Assembly (NCBI RefSeq): GCF_963676855.1
Contig: NZ_OY781460.1
Location: 3,408,001-3,472,000, forward strand
Direction: 5' to 3'
Length of the DNA: 64,000 nucleotides
Origin: an uncultured Anaeromusa sp.
Lineage (GTDB): Bacteria; Bacillota; Negativicutes; Anaeromusales; Anaeromusaceae
A model generated the notes under the pieces. That model was not told where the DNA came from, did no database searches, and saw only the letters and a list, made by a program, of their open reading frames with translations. Positions 1 through 9,341 of the stretch are shown one piece after another. Position 1 is the stretch's first letter; each line of letters starts with the position of its first letter. Both the position numbers and the translations under genes were made by a program.

Positions 1-38
1 TCTCTGGCGTGTGACACGAGGCAAGCAGCAGCGACTAA

Positions 39-572
39 TCAGCGATCGAAGAAAGGATTTTTGCCGCTGACGCTGAGCGGAATGGCGTACGCAATGGTTA
101 CCTCTGCCGGAAACAGCTTCAGATTAAGTGCCGCCCGGCCCGCGCTGAAAATAACGCGGTTGTCCACATGATGCGCCGCCGCTACATGCGCCGCCGACCC
201 GATGGCAATGCCCAAGTCACCAATGCTGATGGCGCAGTTGCCGCCGTTTTGCGCACAGGTGGCACAGTCGCCATGACCGCAGTAGCCACAAGGCTTAACG
301 CCTATGGGTTTAACCTTCTGCCCTAGGAGCAGTACCACCGGCGCTTTTTCCAGGCAGCCTGCATCCCTATCGAAAAAAGCCATGCCTGATTCTACCGCAA
401 TGCGCCGCATTTCAGCGGACAACCTATCTTTTTCTTCGCCGGAAACCAGCAACGTCTCCAGATTATCCACGCCTTTGGCCTTGGGCGCCGTCCGCGCCGC
501 TACGCACATCAGTTCCGCCACCTGCTCCAAGCCCGTTGTTCCGCATCTTGAGAGGTAATAATCACTGCGCAT
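39..572 (-). CDS. DUF2148 ferredoxin-domain protein
   Basis: This 177-residue soluble protein fits the DUF2148 family of small iron-sulfur proteins of anaerobes, whose function is unknown. The defining feature is a cysteine cluster, CGYCGHGDCATC (C95, C98, C103, C106) followed by C113, which could hold an Fe-S cluster. It leads into the family-typical stretch GDLGIAIGSA. The ATG at 572 sits right behind an AAGGGGG ribosome binding site with short spacing, and no better start exists. It lies downstream of nifJ on the same strand but beyond a strong hairpin, so it is probably transcribed separately. The family call is from motif memory and no reaction is claimed. Confidence 0.8.
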   Translation of the reverse strand: MRSDYYLSRCGTTGLEQVAELMCVAARTAPKAKGVDNLETLLVSGEEKDRLSAEMRRIAVESGMAFFDRDAGCLEKAPVVLLLGQKVKPIGVKPCGYCGHGDCATCAQNGGNCAISIGDLGIAIGSAAHVAAAHHVDNRVIFSAGRAALNLKLFPAEVTIAYAIPLSVSGKNPFFDR

Positions 573-644
573 CCCCCTTATTTTTAAAATTCAACCTATG
601 GTCTCATCATACGCAATAGGGTCTTTAAAAACAAGTACGCACTT

Positions 645-684
645 ATACGTAAGGCAGTATGCTTTTGCATACTGCCTTACGTAT
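645..684 (-). terminator. Perfect 18-bp hairpin after nifJ
   Basis: An uninterrupted 18-bp inverted repeat with a 4-nt loop (arms 645-662 and 667-684) lies 8 bp past the nifJ stop codon. It lacks a long U-run on the minus strand, so it may be a terminator or an mRNA 3' end stabiliser. Confidence 0.6.
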
Positions 685-691
685 TGTTTGT

Positions 692-3600
692 TTATTCGCT
701 TTGGCTCGCCAAACGTTTGTAGACGGCCAAGCGGTCCTTGGCATCTTGTTCCGTCTTGGCAAACAAGGCTTCTCCTTGTTCAGGGAACTGTTTCAAAAGA
801 GATGAATAACGCACTTCACCCAGCAGGAATTCACGGAAATCAGCCGTAGGCTCCTTGGAGTCCAGCACAAAGGGATTCTTACCGCTTTCCTTTAGGGCAG
901 GATTGTAACGATACATAGACCAGTAACCGCAATCCACTGCTTTCTTTATTTCACGCTGGCTGCAGCCCATGCCAGCCTTCAGACCATGATTAATGCACGG
1001 CGAGTACGCGATAATCAGGGATGGACCCGGATACGCCTCCGCCTCGGCAATAGCTTTGAGGGTTTGGTTTTTGTCTGCTCCCATGGCAATTTGCGCCACA
1101 TACACATAACCATAGCTCATCGCAATGAGGCCCAAATCTTTTTTCTTGGTCTTTTTGCCACTGGCGGCAAATTTAGCGATAGCTGCCGCCGGTGTCGCCT
1201 TGGACGATTGGCCGCCCGTATTGGAGTAAACCTCGGTATCAAACACAAGAACATTAATATTTTCGCCGGAAGCCAGCACATGATCCAAGCCGCCAAAGCC
1301 GATATCATAGGCCCAACCGTCGCCGCCGAATATCCACTGAGAACGCTTGACTAGAAAATCCTTGTTTTCATGCAAATAGCCCAAGAGTTCATTTTGATTC
1401 TTAACGCCTTCCAACATGGCTCCGAGGCGATCCGCCCGTTCCCGGCTGCCTTCGCCTGCTTCTTGATGTTCCAGCCAATCCGCACAGGCTTGTTTCCATT
1501 CTTCGCCTAAGTCTAGTTTGGCGGCTTCCGCCACCTTTTGCGCCAGCTGCTGCCGCAGTTGTTTCACGCCCAACGCCATGCCCAAACCGAATTCGGCGTT
1601 GTCCTCAAAGAGAGAATTGCCCCAGGCTGGACCGTGGCCCCGATGGTTGGTCGTGTATGGAACCGAAGGCGTACTGCCCGCCCAAACGGAAGAACAGCCA
1701 GTAGCATTAGCGACCATGAGCCGGTCACCGTAGAGCTGCGTCACTAACTTGGCATAGCCTGTTTCCAAACAGCCAGCGCACGCGCCAGAGAATTCCAAGA
1801 GAGGCTGCTCAAACTGACTTCCTTTGACCGTAAAGAGATTGGCTGGATTCTTCTTCGGCGTTAGCGACACCGCATAATCCCAAAGTTTGACCTGTTCTTC
1901 TTGCGAAGCCAGCGGCTTCATTTGCAACGCTTTAACTTTAGCCGGGCAGATTTCAGCACAGTTGCCGCAGCCGGTACAATCTTGCGTCGAGATAGCCAAA
2001 CGGAAATACAAATCCTTCGCTCCAACTGCGTCTTTAACGGCAAAGCCTTCTGGAGCAGCTGCTTTTTCTGCTTCGTTCACCAGAATAGGACGAATGCTGG
2101 CATGAGGACAAACAAAGGAACATTGATTGCATTGAATACAATTTTCCGGCTGCCATTCCGGCACATTGATGGCGATACCGCGTTTTTCATACGCCGCCGT
2201 CCCCAAAGGATACGTACCGTCTGCCTGAGGCAGAAAGGCGCTTACAGGCAAGCTGTCTCCCTCTTGGCGGTTCATCGGCACCAGCACATCGCGAATAAAC
2301 GCCGGCACGCCATTTGCCTTCACACTCTGCTCGGCTGCAACAGCATTTTTCCAGCTTGCTGGTACATTCACCTGCACCAGACCAGCGATACCCTTATCAA
2401 TAGCCGCGTGATTCATTTCCACCACTTTGTTGCCTTTTTTCCCATAAGTGCTGACTACGGAATCTTTTAAATACTGCACCGCTTTTTCAATGGGAATAAT
2501 CTGCGCCAGTTGAAAGAAAGCCGACTGCATAATCATATTAAAACGGCCCCCAAGACCCAACTCTTGAGCGATGCCTACGGCATTAATGGTATAGAAGCGG
2601 ATATTCTTTTCTGCCAAATAGCGTTTCATGGCAGCCGGGAGATGAGTCTCCAGTTCCGCCGCAGACCAATTGGTATTTAAAAGAAAAGCGCCGCCGGGCT
2701 TCAAACCTGCCAGCAAATCGTACTTATCAACATAGGATTGCTGAGAACAGGAAATAAAATCGGCTTTATCAATTAAGTACGGAGACTTGATGGTCTGACC
2801 ACCGAAGCGCAGATGTGAAACCGTAATACCACCGGATTTTTTGGAATCATATGCAAAATACGCTTGCGCATACAGGTCGGTTTTATCACCAATAATCTTA
2901 ATGGCAGATTTATTGGCGCCTACCGTACCGTCTGCACCCAAGCCCCAGAATTTGCAAGCCTTGGTTCCCGCCACAGTGGTGTCAATATCTTCGCCTTCCG
3001 GCAGAGATAAATGGCTGACATCATCCAAAATACCGACCGTAAAGTGATCTTTAGGCTGCGCCGCTTTAAGGTTGTCAAAAACGCCCATGATGTGCTTCGG
3101 AGTGACATCCTTACCGCCTACGCCGCAACGGCCGCCGATGATAAGAGGCTGCCAATCTGTGCCATAAAACGCACTTTTCACGTCCAAATACAGAGGCTCC
3201 GCCGGCGCTCCGAGCTCCTTGGTGCGGTCCAACACAGCAATTTTCTTAACGCTCTTAGGAATGTGCTGGAAGAAATGTTTCAGAGAAAACGGACGGTATA
3301 GGTGAATATTCAGCAAGCCCACTTTTTCACCTTTGGCGTTCAGATGATCCACTACTTCTTCTACGGTTTGGCACATAGAGCCCATAGCAATAATCAAGCG
3401 CTCCGCGTCAGGCGCTCCATAGTAGTTGAACAAGTGATACTCCCGCCCAGTAAGTTTACTGATTTCCGCCATGTATTCTTCAACAATCTCCGGCAACTTC
3501 TCCCAATAACCATTAGACACTTCTCTCTGCTGAAAATAGATGTCCGAATTCTGCACGGTGCCTCGCAATACCGGATGATCAGGATTGAGCGCCCCGCGCC

Positions 3601-4210
3601 GAAAAGAATTAACCGCCTCCATATCCAACAGCTTGCCCAGTTCGTCGTATTCCAACATCTCAACCTTCTGCACTTCATGAGACGTACGGAAACCATCAAA
3701 AAAGTTGAGGAACGGCACGCGTCCCTTGATCGCCGCCAAATGAGCCACTGCAGATAAATCCATAACTTGTTGAACACTGCTTTCCGCCAACATGGCAAAG
3801 CCAGTCTGGCGTGTAGCCATTACATCGGAATGATCACCAAAAATGCTGATAGCGTTGGCGCCAACTACTCGGGCGCTGACATGGAATACGCCGGGCAGCA
3901 ATTCGCCAGCAATTTTATACATGTTCGGAATCATCAGCAGCAATCCTTGCGACGCTGTATAGGTCGTCGTCAACGCCCCCGACTGCAACGAGCCGTGCAC
4001 CGCACCGGCCGCGCCGCCTTCGGACTGCATTTCTACTACCTGTACCGTCTGTCCAAAGAGGTTTTTACGCCCTTGTGCCGCCCACTCATCCACGCTCTCC
4101 GCCATATTGGACGAAGGCGTGATGGGAAAAATAGCCGCTACGTCGGTGAATGCATACGAAATATGCGCCGCCGCCGTATTGCCGTCCATGGTTTTCATTT
4201 TTCTACTCAT
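692..4210 (-). CDS. nifJ: Pyruvate:ferredoxin (flavodoxin) oxidoreductase
   Basis: A single-chain, about 1172-residue PFOR that converts pyruvate and CoA to acetyl-CoA and CO2 and passes electrons to ferredoxin or flavodoxin. The N-terminal domain begins MKTMDGNTAAAHISYAFTDV and contains the IFPITPSSNMAE motif. Two 4Fe-4S motifs follow in the middle (CIQCNQCSFVCP and CTGCGNCAEICP). The C-terminal thiamine diphosphate domain has GDGWAYDIGFGGLDHV and a Cys-rich GACAGC. An upstream in-frame TTG at 4237 exists, but the ATG at 4210 has a proper AAAGGGG site and matches the family start. It lies 28 bp behind the sigma-54 activator gene and probably shares its promoter. The gene could supply low-potential electrons to the nitrogenase-like enzyme at 58-61 kb, but that is inference. 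Confidence 0.96.
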   Translation of the reverse strand: MSRKMKTMDGNTAAAHISYAFTDVAAIFPITPSSNMAESVDEWAAQGRKNLFGQTVQVVEMQSEGGAAGAVHGSLQSGALTTTYTASQGLLLMIPNMYKIAGELLPGVFHVSARVVGANAISIFGDHSDVMATRQTGFAMLAESSVQQVMDLSAVAHLAAIKGRVPFLNFFDGFRTSHEVQKVEMLEYDELGKLLDMEAVNSFRRGALNPDHPVLRGTVQNSDIYFQQREVSNGYWEKLPEIVEEYMAEISKLTGREYHLFNYYGAPDAERLIIAMGSMCQTVEEVVDHLNAKGEKVGLLNIHLYRPFSLKHFFQHIPKSVKKIAVLDRTKELGAPAEPLYLDVKSAFYGTDWQPLIIGGRCGVGGKDVTPKHIMGVFDNLKAAQPKDHFTVGILDDVSHLSLPEGEDIDTTVAGTKACKFWGLGADGTVGANKSAIKIIGDKTDLYAQAYFAYDSKKSGGITVSHLRFGGQTIKSPYLIDKADFISCSQQSYVDKYDLLAGLKPGGAFLLNTNWSAAELETHLPAAMKRYLAEKNIRFYTINAVGIAQELGLGGRFNMIMQSAFFQLAQIIPIEKAVQYLKDSVVSTYGKKGNKVVEMNHAAIDKGIAGLVQVNVPASWKNAVAAEQSVKANGVPAFIRDVLVPMNRQEGDSLPVSAFLPQADGTYPLGTAAYEKRGIAINVPEWQPENCIQCNQCSFVCPHASIRPILVNEAEKAAAPEGFAVKDAVGAKDLYFRLAISTQDCTGCGNCAEICPAKVKALQMKPLASQEEQVKLWDYAVSLTPKKNPANLFTVKGSQFEQPLLEFSGACAGCLETGYAKLVTQLYGDRLMVANATGCSSVWAGSTPSVPYTTNHRGHGPAWGNSLFEDNAEFGLGMALGVKQLRQQLAQKVAEAAKLDLGEEWKQACADWLEHQEAGEGSRERADRLGAMLEGVKNQNELLGYLHENKDFLVKRSQWIFGGDGWAYDIGFGGLDHVLASGENINVLVFDTEVYSNTGGQSSKATPAAAIAKFAASGKKTKKKDLGLIAMSYGYVYVAQIAMGADKNQTLKAIAEAEAYPGPSLIIAYSPCINHGLKAGMGCSQREIKKAVDCGYWSMYRYNPALKESGKNPFVLDSKEPTADFREFLLGEVRYSSLLKQFPEQGEALFAKTEQDAKDRLAVYKRLASQSE

Positions 4211-4238
4211 TGTATCTGCCCCTTTCTTCTTCCCCAAA

Positions 4239-5651
4239 CTATACTCTATTTTTTTTCAGCTTTTTCAGCTTATACGCCACTTGATAGTACTCCATGGAAA
4301 TGCCCCTTCGTTTCAGCTCTGCGGAGATCTTCCGCACCCCCAGCCCCAGCGCCGACAAACTAAGAAGAAGTTCTTCCAAACTCTCCTGCTTGGCAATAGG
4401 CTCATTGGCTTCTGTCATGGCACTTTTCACTTCCAACATGGCCTTGGGAATGTCGTCTTCATCCACCACCAGCTTGATCAGCTCATTTCCCTGCGAAAGG
4501 TGGTTCACCAACGGCGCCACCGCATCAATGCTGGCATTGACCACATCCCGAAACTGTCGAACATTGCGATCAAACACCGCCGCTAAAAGCACCTCTGCCG
4601 CGCGGCTTGTAAAATGAACTTTCAGCCTCACATTGTAGCGGGCTTGCGCCTTTTGACAGTACAGCTCTACAAATTGTTCCAAAAATTGCTGTTTTTCCTG
4701 GAAGCTCCGCTCTCGCAATGGCGGCAGTTCAATCTGGTACTGCGCCAAACGCTGGTAGAGTTCCGGCAAAAATACCTGTTTTAAATCCTGGCTGGATGCC
4801 GCAATAATAATGACATCCACTGCATGCTCAGTCCGTCCTCCCATGCGCCGCACCAAGCCGGATTCGATAAGCTTCAACAACATCGTCTGGTGCTGCACCA
4901 AGGCATGGGCCTCATCCAAAAACAGTACGCCTCCGTTGGCCACTTCTACGAGGCCAGGCTTGTCAAAAGCCCCTGTAAAAGCTCCTTTATCGGTACCGAA
5001 TATTTCCATGGCTGCAATGTCCGCATTGGTGAACTGCGCGCAATTCACTTCGACAAACGGCGCGCCTTCTTTCAAAATGCCGATTTTGCGAGCAAAATGA
5101 TACATCCCCTGAGCCAGCATCGTCTTACCTGTACCGGTCTCTCCCAGAATCACCGAATGCCGCGGACCACCGACCGATGCAATACTGCGCTGCGCTTTGA
5201 AAATAGCATTGCGCAGTGAACCATCGGCGCCGATAAAGCTGTCAAAAATGCCGCTTCCTTGACTTAGGGCCAGCTCATTTTCCAGATACTCCAGCGTCCG
5301 GGCTAGTTCATCCAGTTCGGTAATATCTCGAAACGTGGAAACGCCTCCATAAAATTCACCTTGCCGATACAAGGGTACTGCATTCACAATAAAGGTCCTG
5401 CCATTTCCCTGGGCCATTTTTTGATCCAATAATGGTTTTTTGTCACGAATCACATCCAAGAGCGCTGCATGCGGGTAGTACTCGGTAATGTGCTTGCCAA
5501 TCATATCCTCGACGCGTGCAGAAGCATAGTTGGCGGAACTAGGATTCACATAGGTAATATACCCTTTGGTATCTACTACATTGACAGCTTCTCGCAGATT
5601 ATCCAAAATGGTATAAAACATTTCCTCCGTATGAGAGGCCAATAAACTCAT
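4239..5651 (-). CDS. PAS-domain sigma-54-dependent transcriptional activator
   Basis: A 470-residue enhancer-binding protein. Residues about 10-125 form a PAS sensor domain (NLREAVNVVDTKGYITYVNP). The AAA+ domain follows, with Walker A GETGTGKT, the sigma-54 contact loop GAFTGAF and Walker B GGVLFLDEAH. The C-terminus has a small DNA-binding region (VRKISAELKRRGISM) that is weakly like the usual Fis helix-turn-helix. A longer reading frame begins upstream, but the ATG at 5651 has an AAGGAAGG site and a normal PAS start. It is immediately upstream of nifJ, and a sigma-54-type promoter precedes it, suggesting control of pyruvate oxidation and of its own synthesis. The signal sensed by the PAS domain cannot be read from sequence. 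Confidence 0.9.
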   Translation of the reverse strand: MSLLASHTEEMFYTILDNLREAVNVVDTKGYITYVNPSSANYASARVEDMIGKHITEYYPHAALLDVIRDKKPLLDQKMAQGNGRTFIVNAVPLYRQGEFYGGVSTFRDITELDELARTLEYLENELALSQGSGIFDSFIGADGSLRNAIFKAQRSIASVGGPRHSVILGETGTGKTMLAQGMYHFARKIGILKEGAPFVEVNCAQFTNADIAAMEIFGTDKGAFTGAFDKPGLVEVANGGVLFLDEAHALVQHQTMLLKLIESGLVRRMGGRTEHAVDVIIIAASSQDLKQVFLPELYQRLAQYQIELPPLRERSFQEKQQFLEQFVELYCQKAQARYNVRLKVHFTSRAAEVLLAAVFDRNVRQFRDVVNASIDAVAPLVNHLSQGNELIKLVVDEDDIPKAMLEVKSAMTEANEPIAKQESLEELLLSLSALGLGVRKISAELKRRGISMEYYQVAYKLKKLKKNRV

Positions 5652-5724
5652 GAACTTCCTTCCTTTCCTCAACCCTTCCCGCTTCAGCCTGCCTTTTCGT
5701 AACAGCACGCTACTGTTAGATTTA

Positions 5725-5741
5725 AGCAATTCAAATGCCAA
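5725..5741 (-). promoter_or_regulatory. Sigma-54 (-24/-12) promoter
   Basis: On the minus strand the sequence reads TTGGCATTTGAATTGCT. The invariant GG and GC are exactly 10 bp apart, as required, and six of the TGGCAC/TTGC consensus positions are kept. It lies about 75 bp upstream of the sigma-54 activator gene. A possible activator site, the dyad ATCCG-N10-CGGAT, is seen further upstream near 5804-5823. Confidence 0.65.
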
Positions 5742-5913
5742 CGCCTTCATTTTACGGAATTTTCTTTTCAAATCCAGCTTTGGCGCACCTTCTGGCTCTA
5801 CGCATCCGTGCAGGCAAGCGGATAAAAGCAAGTGGCTTTGTGATATTTTTGTTCTATTCTGTAGATTAAGTATAACACTTTGGAACACTTTTATTGAAAT
5901 AAGACGGTCCGCA

Positions 5914-5990
5914 GAAAAAAACGCCTCTTGCTCCTTAAGCCAAACAGCTTAAAGGGGCAAGAGGCGTTGCTCTCACGGTACCACCCTTTT
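5914..5990 (-). promoter_or_regulatory. Orphan T-box-like antiterminator and terminator
   Basis: On the minus strand the tenI stop codon runs directly into AGGGTGGTACC, the T-box signature bulge. Its antiterminator pairs AGGG with CCCT and closes with a 7-bp helix. A competing terminator (arms 5957-5968 and 5920-5931, then a T-run) overlaps it. This is the complete 3' half of a T-box. No Stem I or specifier loop can be placed upstream, because coding sequence of tenI occupies that space. The next gene downstream is the sigma-54 activator. It may be a T-box remnant that now serves as a terminator. Confidence 0.7.
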
Positions 5991-6600
5991 ACAGATTTTC
6001 ATCAGCTAATTTTGCAAGCACCTTTGTGAGATATTCTTCCGGTGCAGAGCATTGCATCACGCCAGACATGACACAACAGCCTGCCGCACCACAAACCAGT
6101 AACTCCGACACGCGCTCCGCCGTCACGCCACCAATGGCATATACAGGCATCTTGACCGTCCGGCACACTTCGCTCAAAAAATCGAGTCCTCGCGGTTGCA
6201 ATCCTTTTTTGCAGTCTGTCGCATAGATATGCCCGGCAATAAGATAAGCCGTCCCCAGATGTTCCGCCTCCGCAGCCTCTGCCACCGAGTGAACTGATAC
6301 GCCCACTTGCAGCCCCGCTAACGCGCCTGGCTCCGCCTGACGCAGCTCTTCCATGGACAAATGCAGTTGCCTTACGCCCAGTCGCCGCGCCACACCGGCG
6401 TAACGACGCACTATAAGGCGTACTCCCCAAGGAATACAGCGTTTCTGTACCTCGCGCGCCAGCTCTTCATAATCTGCTTCGCCCAAATCCTTTTCCCTCA
6501 GCAAAATTGCTTGTAGCTTCGCCTGCGCTAAACGGCTGACGCGCTCCAAAAAATCATCTGGACACAGTTTGCGCTGAGTCACGCAAATCAATTCTGCCAT
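5989..6600 (-). CDS. tenI: Thiazole tautomerase TenI (ThiE-like fold)
   Basis: A 203-residue TIM-barrel protein of the ThiE/TenI family, last gene of the thiazole operon. The segment AGHIYATDCKKGLQPRG closely matches Bacillus TenI (GHVFETDCKKGL) rather than the phosphate-binding loop of true ThiE. That points to aromatisation of the thiazole product of ThiG rather than coupling of pyrimidine and thiazole. The glycine-rich VYAIGGV and CCVMSGVM segments near the C-terminus fit the shared phosphate site. It follows thiH with only 2 bp between. ThiE remains the alternative and is often the database name for such proteins. Confidence 0.75.
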   Translation of the reverse strand: MAELICVTQRKLCPDDFLERVSRLAQAKLQAILLREKDLGEADYEELAREVQKRCIPWGVRLIVRRYAGVARRLGVRQLHLSMEELRQAEPGALAGLQVGVSVHSVAEAAEAEHLGTAYLIAGHIYATDCKKGLQPRGLDFLSEVCRTVKMPVYAIGGVTAERVSELLVCGAAGCCVMSGVMQCSAPEEYLTKVLAKLADENL

Positions 6601-6602
6601 AA

Positions 6603-7757
6603 TTACACCCGCAGATAATCAGTATATACAGGCTGCAGCCCGCGCGACAGCACCATTTGATGTACCTCGTCAACACTGCGGGGATCGGCGATTTCAAACT
6701 GTTCATCGCCTTTTTCTTCTTCGCTGTGTCCACCAACGCCCACACTGACGCCGGAAGATATCTTCGTTGCCACAAGGCCGATGACATGATCCCGGAATCC
6801 GGCGCGTTCCCTGGTAGAAATAGTAAGACCCGCAAATGGCATAAGCAGGCGGTACGCCAGCATCACCTGCAGCAATTGCTTCTCATGAACGTCATTGGCG
6901 TTATTGGCCGCATTGTTGATATACGGCCGCAAGCGCGGCGTAGAAAAAGAAATCTCCGCATGGGAATACTTCTGCTGAATCAAATAGGCGTGAACCCCTA
7001 CAGAAAAGGCGTCTTTCCTAAAATCGTCCAATCCTAAGAGCGCCCCAAAGGCCACGCCGCGCATACCGCCCAAAAGAGCCCTTTCTTGCGCGTGAAAGCG
7101 GTAAGGGAAAATACGCTTGGGACCGCTCAAATGCACTTGCTCGTATTTATCCGGATTGTAGGTTTCTTGGTACACACAGACAAAATCGCTGCCACAGGCG
7201 TGCAAATAAGCGTATTCGTCCGAATTGAGAGGGTAAATTTCAATACCTACCGTCGAAAAGTATTTCGCCGCCAATTTAACCGCTTCGCCAATGTACTCCA
7301 CTCCGGATTGCTTGCGCGTCTCGCCGGTAAGAAGCAAAATTTCTTGCAGCCCGGTTTTAGCAATGGTCTGCAGCTCACTTTCAATCTCTGCCAGCGTCAA
7401 CTTGCCCCTCTGAATACGATTTTGACAGTTAAAGCCGCAATACACACAGTGGTTTTCGCAGTAATTGGCAATATACAGAGGTGTAAACATCTGCACGGAA
7501 TTGCCGAAATGCTTACGCGTCTCCCAACGTGCACGCACCGCCATTTCCTCTAGGCAGTCTCCTGCCGCTGGCGACAATAAGACGCCATAATCTTCCAAAG
7601 AAATGGATTCTTTTGCCAAGACGCGCCGCACGTCCTTGGTTGTATAATTTTTGTACTCATACGCCGCAGTCCGTTCCAGCACCTTTTCAAGCACATCCGA
7701 CTCCAGCGCCTCCATGCCTGGCTGGTATTCCATATGATTGACTCTTTCTTTATCCAT
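6603..7757 (-). CDS. thiH: 2-iminoacetate synthase ThiH
   Basis: A 384-residue radical SAM enzyme that cleaves tyrosine to 2-iminoacetate (dehydroglycine) and p-cresol, the anaerobic route to the glycine part of the thiazole ring. The radical SAM motif is CENHCVYCGF at about residues 100-109. The C-terminal biotin/thiamin-synthesis domain includes FSTPRLRPY and LTISTRERAGFRD. The start has a GGAGGCG site. It lies 2 bp from thiG and 2 bp from tenI, so the genes are translationally linked. Using ThiH rather than the oxygen-dependent glycine oxidase ThiO fits an anaerobe. Confidence 0.95.
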   Translation of the reverse strand: MDKERVNHMEYQPGMEALESDVLEKVLERTAAYEYKNYTTKDVRRVLAKESISLEDYGVLLSPAAGDCLEEMAVRARWETRKHFGNSVQMFTPLYIANYCENHCVYCGFNCQNRIQRGKLTLAEIESELQTIAKTGLQEILLLTGETRKQSGVEYIGEAVKLAAKYFSTVGIEIYPLNSDEYAYLHACGSDFVCVYQETYNPDKYEQVHLSGPKRIFPYRFHAQERALLGGMRGVAFGALLGLDDFRKDAFSVGVHAYLIQQKYSHAEISFSTPRLRPYINNAANNANDVHEKQLLQVMLAYRLLMPFAGLTISTRERAGFRDHVIGLVATKISSGVSVGVGGHSEEEKGDEQFEIADPRSVDEVHQMVLSRGLQPVYTDYLRV

Positions 7758-7759
7758 GC

Positions 7760-8524
7760 TTACGCCTCCAAAAATCCGGTCAACGGGCTGGATGCTTCCG
7801 CCCCGTCCAACACCCGTCCTAAACCGGCAAGATAGCCTTCCCGTCCAGCTTCCACGGCTTGTTTAAAGGCTCGCGCCATCTGCGCTACATCTCCGGCCGT
7901 AGCAATCGCGGTATTGCACATCACCGCAGCCGCGCCCATCTCCATCGCCTCGCAGGCCTGCGAAGGCCGACCGATGCCAGCGTCAACAATGATCGGTAAA
8001 TTAATTTCTTCAATCAAAATCCGAATAAACTCCTTCGTACATAACCCTTTATTGCTGCCAATGGGTGCTCCCAAAGGCATCACCGACGCCGCTCCGACAT
8101 CCGCCAGGGCCCTAGCCGCATTTAAGTCCGGATACATATAAGGCATAACCTGAAAGCCCTCTTTTGCCAGAATCTCAGTCGCCTTAATGGTTTCTTGATT
8201 GTCCGGCAGCAAGTACTTGGAATCCCGAATGACCTCCAGCTTTACAAAATCGCCACAGCCAAGCTCCCTGGCCAGTCTGGCGATACGCACCGCTTCTTCA
8301 GCGTTGCGGGCGCCAGAGGTATTAGGCAGCAAAGTAATGCCCTTTGGTATGTACTCCAAGATGTTTTCTTGACCGCCCACATTCGCCCGCCGCAGCGCCA
8401 GCGTTACGATATCCACTTGGCCATGCTCGATAACCGCCTGGATCAACGGCAAGGAAAACTTTCCCGACCCCAAAATCAAACGGGATTTAAACTCTCGACC
8501 GCCAATTTTCAATGCATCTGTCAT
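7760..8524 (-). CDS. thiG: Thiazole synthase ThiG
   Basis: A 254-residue TIM-barrel enzyme that condenses deoxyxylulose phosphate, 2-iminoacetate and the ThiS thiocarboxylate into the thiazole phosphate. The N-terminus has the family pattern [12 protein letters not shown], followed by [20 protein letters not shown] and the phosphate site [18 protein letters not shown]. Length and motifs are typical of full-length ThiG. It sits between thiF and thiH with 3-bp and 2-bp spacing, in a minimal anaerobic thiazole operon. Confidence 0.96.
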   Translation of the reverse strand: MTDALKIGGREFKSRLILGSGKFSLPLIQAVIEHGQVDIVTLALRRANVGGQENILEYIPKGITLLPNTSGARNAEEAVRIARLARELGCGDFVKLEVIRDSKYLLPDNQETIKATEILAKEGFQVMPYMYPDLNAARALADVGAASVMPLGAPIGSNKGLCTKEFIRILIEEINLPIIVDAGIGRPSQACEAMEMGAAAVMCNTAIATAGDVAQMARAFKQAVEAGREGYLAGLGRVLDGAEASSPLTGFLEA

Positions 8525-8527
8525 TTT

Positions 8528-9340
8528 CTAGATTCCTCCTACTTCTAATTCGCCCGTCAAAAGGCGCAACACCATATTGGCTTGATGACCGGCGCAAACC
8601 TGTACACGCGGCGCCATCAAGCCGCGTCCGCGGCAAGCGCCGCTTTCTAAATCGCCGCAGACATATAGACGTTCCATAACCTGTCGCGTTTTTATCGTAT
8701 TAGCGCTGTCAAAACCAGCCATGCCGGAAGCCGCCACGACCTTTGCTTGAGGCAGCTTTTCCAACGCGGTGTTCACCAATACGGCCTTAGCCGCCGGCTT
8801 GTCAAAAGCCTCGCAAATCACGTCATACCCCTGAAAAAGCTCCACCACGTTCTCTTCTTCAACACGGGCCGTACGAGTTTCCACTTGAATAAACGGATTA
8901 ATCTGCGCCAGTTGGTCTTTAAGCGCTTCTGTCTTGAGCATGCCCAGGTGGCTCACATAGTAGCTTTGACGATTTAGATTGCTTGGCTCTACGACGTCAA
9001 AATCCACCAAAAGTAGCGTACCTACACCGATGCGCGCCAGCATAACCGCAATATTAGAGCCCAGCCCGCCCAAGCCGGCAATAGCCACCTTGCCCGTTTT
9101 GAGCTTGTCGTGCACTTGCGGCGTATGGCGGGATCGCATTAGGCTTTCCAGCTCCTCTTGTGGCGGCAAAACGCCTTTTTTAATGAGCGCTACCATATCG
9201 CCGTCCTGCAGTTCGCAATCTTCATCCGTCTGAAAGCCGTTAACAATCAACACATCCGTATCGCTTCCCAGCTGGCCTCTCACTGCAAACGCCGTACGGC
9301 AGGACAACTCCCGTTCTTTACCGTTAACTTCAATTTTCAT
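8528..9340 (-). CDS. thiF: ThiS adenylyltransferase ThiF with N-terminal ThiS-like domain
   Basis: A 270-residue E1-like enzyme that adenylates the C-terminal glycine of ThiS. Residues 1-60 look like a beta-grasp ThiS-type domain (MKIEVNGKERELSCR, then DGDMVALIKKG), but this domain lacks a terminal GG, so it cannot itself carry sulfur. Residues 80-270 are the Rossmann ATP-binding domain, with GLGGLGSNIAVMLARIG and LVDFDVVEPSNLNRQ. The zinc-type CxxC pairs of E. coli ThiF are not evident. It starts 1 bp past the thiS stop codon. The fused domain may help dock ThiS, which is inference. Confidence 0.9.
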   Translation of the reverse strand: MKIEVNGKERELSCRTAFAVRGQLGSDTDVLIVNGFQTDEDCELQDGDMVALIKKGVLPPQEELESLMRSRHTPQVHDKLKTGKVAIAGLGGLGSNIAVMLARIGVGTLLLVDFDVVEPSNLNRQSYYVSHLGMLKTEALKDQLAQINPFIQVETRTARVEEENVVELFQGYDVICEAFDKPAAKAVLVNTALEKLPQAKVVAASGMAGFDSANTIKTRQVMERLYVCGDLESGACRGRGLMAPRVQVCAGHQANMVLRLLTGELEVGGI

Positions 9341-9341
9341 T

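Noticed and set aside
986..4363. Several long reading frames antisense to nifJ
   Set aside because: They are plus-strand shadows of the high-GC third-position pattern of nifJ, without ribosome binding sites or recognisable proteins.
5914..6240. Complete T-box overlapping the end of tenI
   Set aside because: The last 250 nt of tenI on the minus strand show no AGAGAG, distal GGTTGGTG-type loop or specifier loop, so only the 3' half of a T-box is claimed.
5989..6600. ThiE (thiamine phosphate synthase) as the name of the last thi operon gene
   Set aside because: The GH--ATDCKKGL segment matches TenI; ThiE is kept only as an alternative.
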